From JAFGKM01 sp964408175 (lineage in GTDB: Bacteria; Ratteibacteria; UBA8468; B48-G9; JAFGKM01): a DNA stretch of 17,610 bases. The DNA lies in NCBI GenBank assembly GCA_964408175.1, contig CAYOYL010000011.1:1-17610 (forward strand), written 5' to 3'. The notes beneath the pieces are model-generated. The model was not told the origin of the DNA. It saw only the letters and a list, made by a program, of their open reading frames with translations, and searched no databases. Below are positions 14,125-17,610 of the stretch, one piece after another. A program made the translations under genes and the position numbers. Positions within the stretch are counted from its first letter, which is position 1; every line of letters begins with the position of its first letter.

Positions 14125-16110
14125 ATGATTGCGCGAATGAAGAGGTTTCACCTGTTTTTCAGCGGAGATTCTTCAAAAACTCTAAAAGGTTTACAGGAGG
14201 AAGGACTGGTTGAAATAAACACACTGCCTGAGAAGTTCGGTTTTGAAGGACATGAAGCGACAGAAACAGGCACTGAAGAAGTGTTTAACAGAATAGAGAT
14301 GCTGAAAAATCTCGTCAAGAAAATGGAGGGAAATAGAGCCTCTGAAAAAATCGTCATTACACAAGAACAGGAAAAAGAGGTACTCCGAAGATTCCGTCTT
14401 GATGAAACCTATGAGAGATTTTCTCTGTTATTAAAAGAGTTTGAAAAAAGGGAAAACATTGTAAAAAAACTTCATCTGTTAAAAGAAGAGTTACTCTTGT
14501 TACGTGATATTGACATAACTCCTGCAGACCTTTTTTCAATGAAAAATTTCTCGTTTTCTCTCTTCAGGCTCAATAAAAAACAGAAAAATATACCCGAACA
14601 GATTGAAGGTTTTTCAGTTGGGAGGGTTAGCAACGACGATAAAAACCCTTTATTCCTGGTTATTTTCCCCAAAAAGGCGGAAAAGAAGGTATTAAAGGGG
14701 ATAGAAAAATACAGGGGTGAACAGGTTCACCTGAGACGATGGAATAAGACACCTTCCAAAATCATTAAAAAGATTGATACGAACTATCAAAAGAACAAAA
14801 AGGTACTGGAATCAACATATAAAAAGATGGGGGATATATTATCCCTTAAACGTGAAATCCTTGTTTTCCATGACCACGCAAATAATCTTATGCACTACCA
14901 AAAAGCAAAACAAACACTGAAAAATTCTCTTTTCGTTACCGGCCTTACTGGATGGGTGAAAGAAAATGATGTAGAACGTCTCATAAACTTTACACAGAGT
15001 AATATCCCGGATTCTTATCTGCACATATCTGAGCCGGACACAAAAGAAGAAGCAGACATCCCCATTGCTCTTGAGAACAATCATATCGTAAACCCTTTTG
15101 AGATAGTCACTGACCTTTACGGCAGACCTGTTTACAAAAATCTCGACCCTACGATTCATCTATCCATCTTTTTTGTTATCTCCTTTGCTTTCTGCATCAC
15201 AGATGCGGCCTACGGACTGATACTTATCATCCTTTCTCTTGTCTTTATGAAAAAGTTCAGGTTTATGCCCACAATAAGAAGATTCCTACGGTTAATACTT
15301 TACAGTGGGGCAGTCACCCTCATTATGGGTACGATTACAGGAGGTTGGTTTGGAGACCTGTTAACCCGTCTGCCTGAAGGCCTGTTCCCGGTTAAAATAC
15401 TCAGGAGACTGGTAGTCTTGAATCCACTTGAGGGCGGAAACAATGCATTTATTTTTCTCGGCTGGGCGCTGGTAATAGGATATCTCCAGATTCTGTGGGG
15501 ACTTTCACTCAATCTGTTTAACTCCTTAAAACAATACGGGATAAAAAAATCAGGAGAAGCATTCACCCTGCTTTTTATTCAGATACTTGTCGCTGTTATA
15601 GTTCTATCCTACACTGCGTTTCAAAAAGGGAAAATACCTGCAGAAATTATAAAATATTCAGCCTTGCTCCTTGCCATCTCATTTATTTACCTTATGATAA
15701 ATAAAGCACAGACCCAGAAGGGTCTTATAATGAAGTCCTTCTGGGCTTTGTATGGAGGATATAATGTTATAGCAAGCAATCTGCTCGGAGATGTTTTGAG
15801 TTACAGCCGACTTTTTGGTCTGGGGCTGACTACAGCAGTACTCGGACTTGTAGTAAATGAAATGGTTTTCATGTCCACGGGGATACCCTACATAGGGTAT
15901 ATTATTGCTTCCCTTCTCTTTATACTCGGACATATGGGGAATCTTGCGATAAATCTTCTGGGAGGATATGTTCATACAAGCAGGTTGCAGTATCTGGAAT
16001 TTTTCACAAAGTTTTTTGAAAGTGGAGGCAGACCTTTCAACCCATTCAGAGAGATAAGGAACTACACATATATTGAAACAGGATTACAAAAACCTTCCGA
16101 TACAGATTAA
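14125..16110 (+). CDS. ntpI: V/A-type ATPase subunit I
   Basis: Subunit I (the 'a' subunit) is the static membrane part of V/A-type ATPases and provides the half-channels for H+ or Na+ beside the c/K ring. The 661-residue product has a soluble N-terminal part (about 1-345, starting MIARMKRFHLFFSGDSSKTL, with long helices) and about seven to eight membrane segments. Family motifs include FFVISFAFCITDAAYGLILI, DVLSYSRLFGLGLTTAV (R562), HMGNLAINLLGGYVHTSRLQ (R620), and FFESGGRPFNPF at the end. The length is typical. It starts 2 nt after argJ. The other ATPase genes (K, E, C, F, A, B, D) are not present, so the rest of the enzyme must be encoded elsewhere. Confidence 0.92.
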   Translation: MIARMKRFHLFFSGDSSKTLKGLQEEGLVEINTLPEKFGFEGHEATETGTEEVFNRIEMLKNLVKKMEGNRASEKIVITQEQEKEVLRRFRLDETYERFSLLLKEFEKRENIVKKLHLLKEELLLLRDIDITPADLFSMKNFSFSLFRLNKKQKNIPEQIEGFSVGRVSNDDKNPLFLVIFPKKAEKKVLKGIEKYRGEQVHLRRWNKTPSKIIKKIDTNYQKNKKVLESTYKKMGDILSLKREILVFHDHANNLMHYQKAKQTLKNSLFVTGLTGWVKENDVERLINFTQSNIPDSYLHISEPDTKEEADIPIALENNHIVNPFEIVTDLYGRPVYKNLDPTIHLSIFFVISFAFCITDAAYGLILIILSLVFMKKFRFMPTIRRFLRLILYSGAVTLIMGTITGGWFGDLLTRLPEGLFPVKILRRLVVLNPLEGGNNAFIFLGWALVIGYLQILWGLSLNLFNSLKQYGIKKSGEAFTLLFIQILVAVIVLSYTAFQKGKIPAEIIKYSALLLAISFIYLMINKAQTQKGLIMKSFWALYGGYNVIASNLLGDVLSYSRLFGLGLTTAVLGLVVNEMVFMSTGIPYIGYIIASLLFILGHMGNLAINLLGGYVHTSRLQYLEFFTKFFESGGRPFNPFREIRNYTYIETGLQKPSDTD

Positions 16111-16191
16111 AACACCCTTATTTTTATTGCCTAAAATCATTTTTTTTCTCTTTTTTCCCCTACATCAGATTTCAGGTTATCGTCTAAAAGG

Positions 16192-16219
16192 TTGCTTTTT
16201 CACAAAATAATGGTAAAAT
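16192..16219 (+). promoter_or_regulatory. Candidate promoter of the small channel gene
   Basis: TTGCTT (16192-16197) and TAAAAT (16214-16219) are separated by 16 bp. The -10 matches 5 of 6 and the -35 3 of 6. They lie in the 232-nt gap between the ATPase subunit and the channel gene, which otherwise holds T-rich runs but no hairpin and no gene. Confidence 0.4.
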
Positions 16220-16342
16220 GATATAAATAGGTAAAACAAAACCCCCATTGGAATGCGTGAGAAGTAACTAAAAGACTGCAACAGTATGTTAAAACCTGAC
16301 ACTTCACGCCTTCCAAAAAAAATGGGGGAAAGGAGGAGAATT

Positions 16343-17026
16343 ATGAGTAACATTTTTGAGCCAGCGGCGGAAGTAACGCAAAGATTTTGGAATGGGTTAT
16401 CATCTATCATCGGAGCCCTCGTTGTCTTCCTTATAGGTTGGCTGGTAGCAAAGTTCCTTCGTCTTCTGTTCGTAAAGTTCTTCAAAATTTTGAACATTGA
16501 CAAACTCTCGGAAGACTCAGGATTTAAAACCTTACTGGAAAAGGGCAACATAACAAAGGATGTTTCAGAACTTTTGGGGATTGCCGTCTACTGGCTAATC
16601 ATGCTGGTGGTAATTTTCATATCTATCAGTTTTGCAGGTCTGGATATACCTCCAAGCGTTATAGACGGTCTGCTCGGGTTTATTCCCAAGTTTATACTCG
16701 GGCTGCTGGTCTTTATCTTCTCTCTCTTTCTCGGAACCTTTTTCAACGGTATTGTGAGAACGGCAGCGGGAAATGTGGGAATTCAAAAATCTGCTACCCT
16801 CGGTAAACTGACCCAGGTAGCGATAGTAACTTTTGGCGTGGTTATAGCGTTACAGCAGATAGGAATAGCTGCAGAATTTATAGGAAACGTGTTTATAATT
16901 CTGCTTGCTGCTTTCGCCTTCGGTGCTGCTCTTGCTTTTGCTCTGGGAGCAAAAGATATAGTAAAGAAAAGCCTTGAAGATTTTCTTGCAAAAAAAGATA
17001 CAGAGGTTGAGAACAAACAGCAATAA
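16343..17026 (+). CDS. Small mechanosensitive-channel-like membrane protein
   Basis: The 227-residue product has four hydrophobic segments. The first is SSIIGALVVFLIGWLVAKFLRLLFVKFF, the helix type of the 'conserved TM helix' repeat found in CmpX and related MscS-like proteins. A second similar unit follows at about 140-170 (IPKFILGLLVFIFSLFLGTFFNGIVR). The C-terminus has an Ala/Gly-rich helix (LLAAFAFGAALAFALGAKDIVKKSLEDF) like the pore-lining helix of MscS. No soluble MscS beta domain follows, so it is a short member of the family. The start at 16343 is set by AAAGGAGG (16329-16336) 6 nt upstream. A longer in-frame ATG at 16286 lacks one. It likely forms an independent transcript. Confidence 0.75.
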   Translation: MSNIFEPAAEVTQRFWNGLSSIIGALVVFLIGWLVAKFLRLLFVKFFKILNIDKLSEDSGFKTLLEKGNITKDVSELLGIAVYWLIMLVVIFISISFAGLDIPPSVIDGLLGFIPKFILGLLVFIFSLFLGTFFNGIVRTAAGNVGIQKSATLGKLTQVAIVTFGVVIALQQIGIAAEFIGNVFIILLAAFAFGAALAFALGAKDIVKKSLEDFLAKKDTEVENKQQ

Positions 17027-17083
17027 AGATGAGAGAATAAATTTTACATATCACATTTGACATCCGACCCTGTATACTTGGAC

Positions 17084-17155
17084 GGGCGCATAGCTCAAGG
17101 GCAGAGCACCGTGCTGATAACGCGGGGGTCTCAGGTTCAAATCCTGATGGGCCCA
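17084..17155 (+). tRNA. tRNA-Ile (GAT anticodon)
   Basis: The cloverleaf is read directly: acceptor gggcgca with tgggccc, D-stem gctc/gagc with a short 7-nt loop, anticodon stem ccgtg/cgcgg with loop ctgataa (anticodon GAT), T-stem tcagg/cctga with loop ttcaaat, discriminator A at 17155. The acceptor stem has one G-G mismatch (17088 with 17150). CCA is not encoded, unlike the following tRNA-Ala. It lies 57 nt after the channel gene and upstream of tRNA-Ala and 23S rRNA, its usual position in an rRNA spacer but without a 16S gene before it. Confidence 0.93.
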
Positions 17156-17175
17156 TATTAGCATAGGGCTAATTG

Positions 17176-17360
17176 CATATAGCTTATGGTTAAAATATTT
17201 GTTTTTATTTTTGCTATTAGCTATTAGCAATAAGCTATGAGCTAAAGCGGGGCCGTAGTTCAGTTGGGAGAACGCCTGCTTTGCAAGCAGGAGGTCAGGA
17301 GTTCGAGCCTCCTCGGCTCCACCAATTAGCTTATGGTGAATAGCACATAGCTTATGGTAG
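17176..17360. repeat. AGCTTATGGT repeats in the tRNA spacers
   Basis: AGCTTATGGT occurs at 17181-17190, 17328-17337 and 17349-17358. ATAAGCTAT (17230-17238) is an inverted partner that can pair with atagcttat (17179-17187). Additionally ttgcta (17211-17216) pairs with tagcaa (17225-17230). These flank tRNA-Ala and could form processing stems or be a small repeat family. Confidence 0.45.
17249..17324 (+). tRNA. tRNA-Ala (TGC anticodon)
   Basis: All arms are intact: acceptor ggggccg/cggctcc including the G3-U70 pair that marks tRNA-Ala, D-stem gttc/gaac, anticodon stem cctgc/gcagg with loop tttgcaa (anticodon TGC), T-stem aggag/ctcct with loop ttcgagc, and encoded CCA (17322-17324). The Ile-Ala pair is the standard 16S-23S spacer content. 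Confidence 0.97.
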
Positions 17361-17440
17361 ATAAAAATAATTTTGTTTTTTTAAAATTAGATTAGAGATT
17401 AAAGTTTTTCATTAAATTTTAATCTTGAATTTCTATAAAT

Positions 17441-17455
17441 TGATCTTTGAAAATT
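17441..17455 (+). promoter_or_regulatory. BoxA-like antitermination sequence before 23S rRNA
   Basis: tgatctttgaaaatt resembles the boxA elements (TGTTCTTTGAAAACT type) that precede rRNA genes and recruit the NusB/NusE antitermination complex. It lies 5 nt before the 23S start. Confidence 0.5.
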
Positions 17456-17460
17456 AGTTG

Positions 17461-17610
17461 GGTATCAAGCTACTAAGAGCTTATAGTGAATGACTTGGTT
17501 GGTACAGGCGATGAAGGACGTGGCCAGCTGCGATAAGCTGCGGTTAGGTGCAAGCAACCTTTTACCCGCAGATTTCCGAATGGGGAAACCCATCTAGGGT
17601 AATGCCTAGA
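17461..17610 (+). rRNA. 23S ribosomal RNA, 5' end only
   Basis: The first 150 nt align by eye with the 5' end of E. coli 23S rRNA: ggcgatgaaggacgtg (17507 on), tgcgataagctgcggt, and gatttccgaatggggaaacc. The 5' boundary near 17461 is taken from the alignment of the first bases with GGTTAAGCGACTAAG and could be off by a few bases. The gene continues beyond the window. No 16S gene lies upstream in the window. Confidence 0.95.

Noticed and set aside
17057..17078. TTGACA and TATACT before tRNA-Ile as an rRNA promoter.
   Set aside because: The hexamers are only 10 bp apart, too close for a sigma70 promoter. The true promoter of the tRNA/23S unit is not clear.
1..17610. CRISPR arrays, toxin-antitoxin pairs or phage genes.
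   Set aside because: No regularly spaced repeats, no small paired genes of that kind and no phage structural genes were seen. The PIN domain at 11308-12276 belongs to a membrane PIN-TRAM protein, not a VapC-type toxin.

Overview
The window looks like chromosomal DNA of an uncultivated, AT-leaning diderm bacterium. An outer membrane is suggested by an MlaE/MlaF/MlaD-type lipid transporter. Other lineage hints are a V/A-type ATPase subunit I, the non-mevalonate enzyme IspD, a YacL-type PIN-TRAM membrane protein, and a 23S rRNA gene preceded by tRNA-Ile and tRNA-Ala with no 16S gene next to it. A candidate phylum such as Omnitrophota or a neighbour would fit, but the sequence alone does not fix the taxon.

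Layout. (1) About 1-2410: an insertion element with two overlapping minus-strand genes. One encodes a small Cys/His-rich DUF6788-type protein and the other a DDE transposase. They are driven by a near-consensus promoter, bounded by an 18-bp perfect inverted repeat, and joined by an in-frame A AAA AAG slippery heptamer that would fuse them by -1 frameshifting. (2) 2475-5506: a sigma70 promoter and the classical rpsF-ssb-rpsR-rplI-dnaB cluster. (3) 5511-9827: mlaE, a FucI/AraA-like sugar isomerase, then mlaF and mlaD. The mlaF promoter is placed so that the mRNA would begin at the GTG start codon. (4) 9835-16110: radA, a YacL-like PIN-TRAM protein, ispD, argJ and V/A-ATPase subunit I. Several of these overlap or nearly touch, and a promoter lies before the YacL-like gene. 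(5) 16192-17026: a monocistronic small mechanosensitive-channel-like membrane protein. (6) 17084-17610: tRNA-Ile(GAT), tRNA-Ala(TGC), a boxA-like sequence and the 5' end of a 23S rRNA gene that runs off the window.

How the genes fit together. Most of the window is housekeeping: ribosome and replication (S6, SSB, S18, L9, DnaB), envelope lipid transport (MlaE/F/D), recombination repair (RadA), isoprenoid and arginine biosynthesis (IspD, ArgJ), ion-motive ATPase and osmotic response. The least ordinary parts are the insertion element with its likely recoding site, the sugar isomerase inside the Mla cluster, the putative leaderless mlaF transcript, and the rRNA operon lacking a linked 16S gene.
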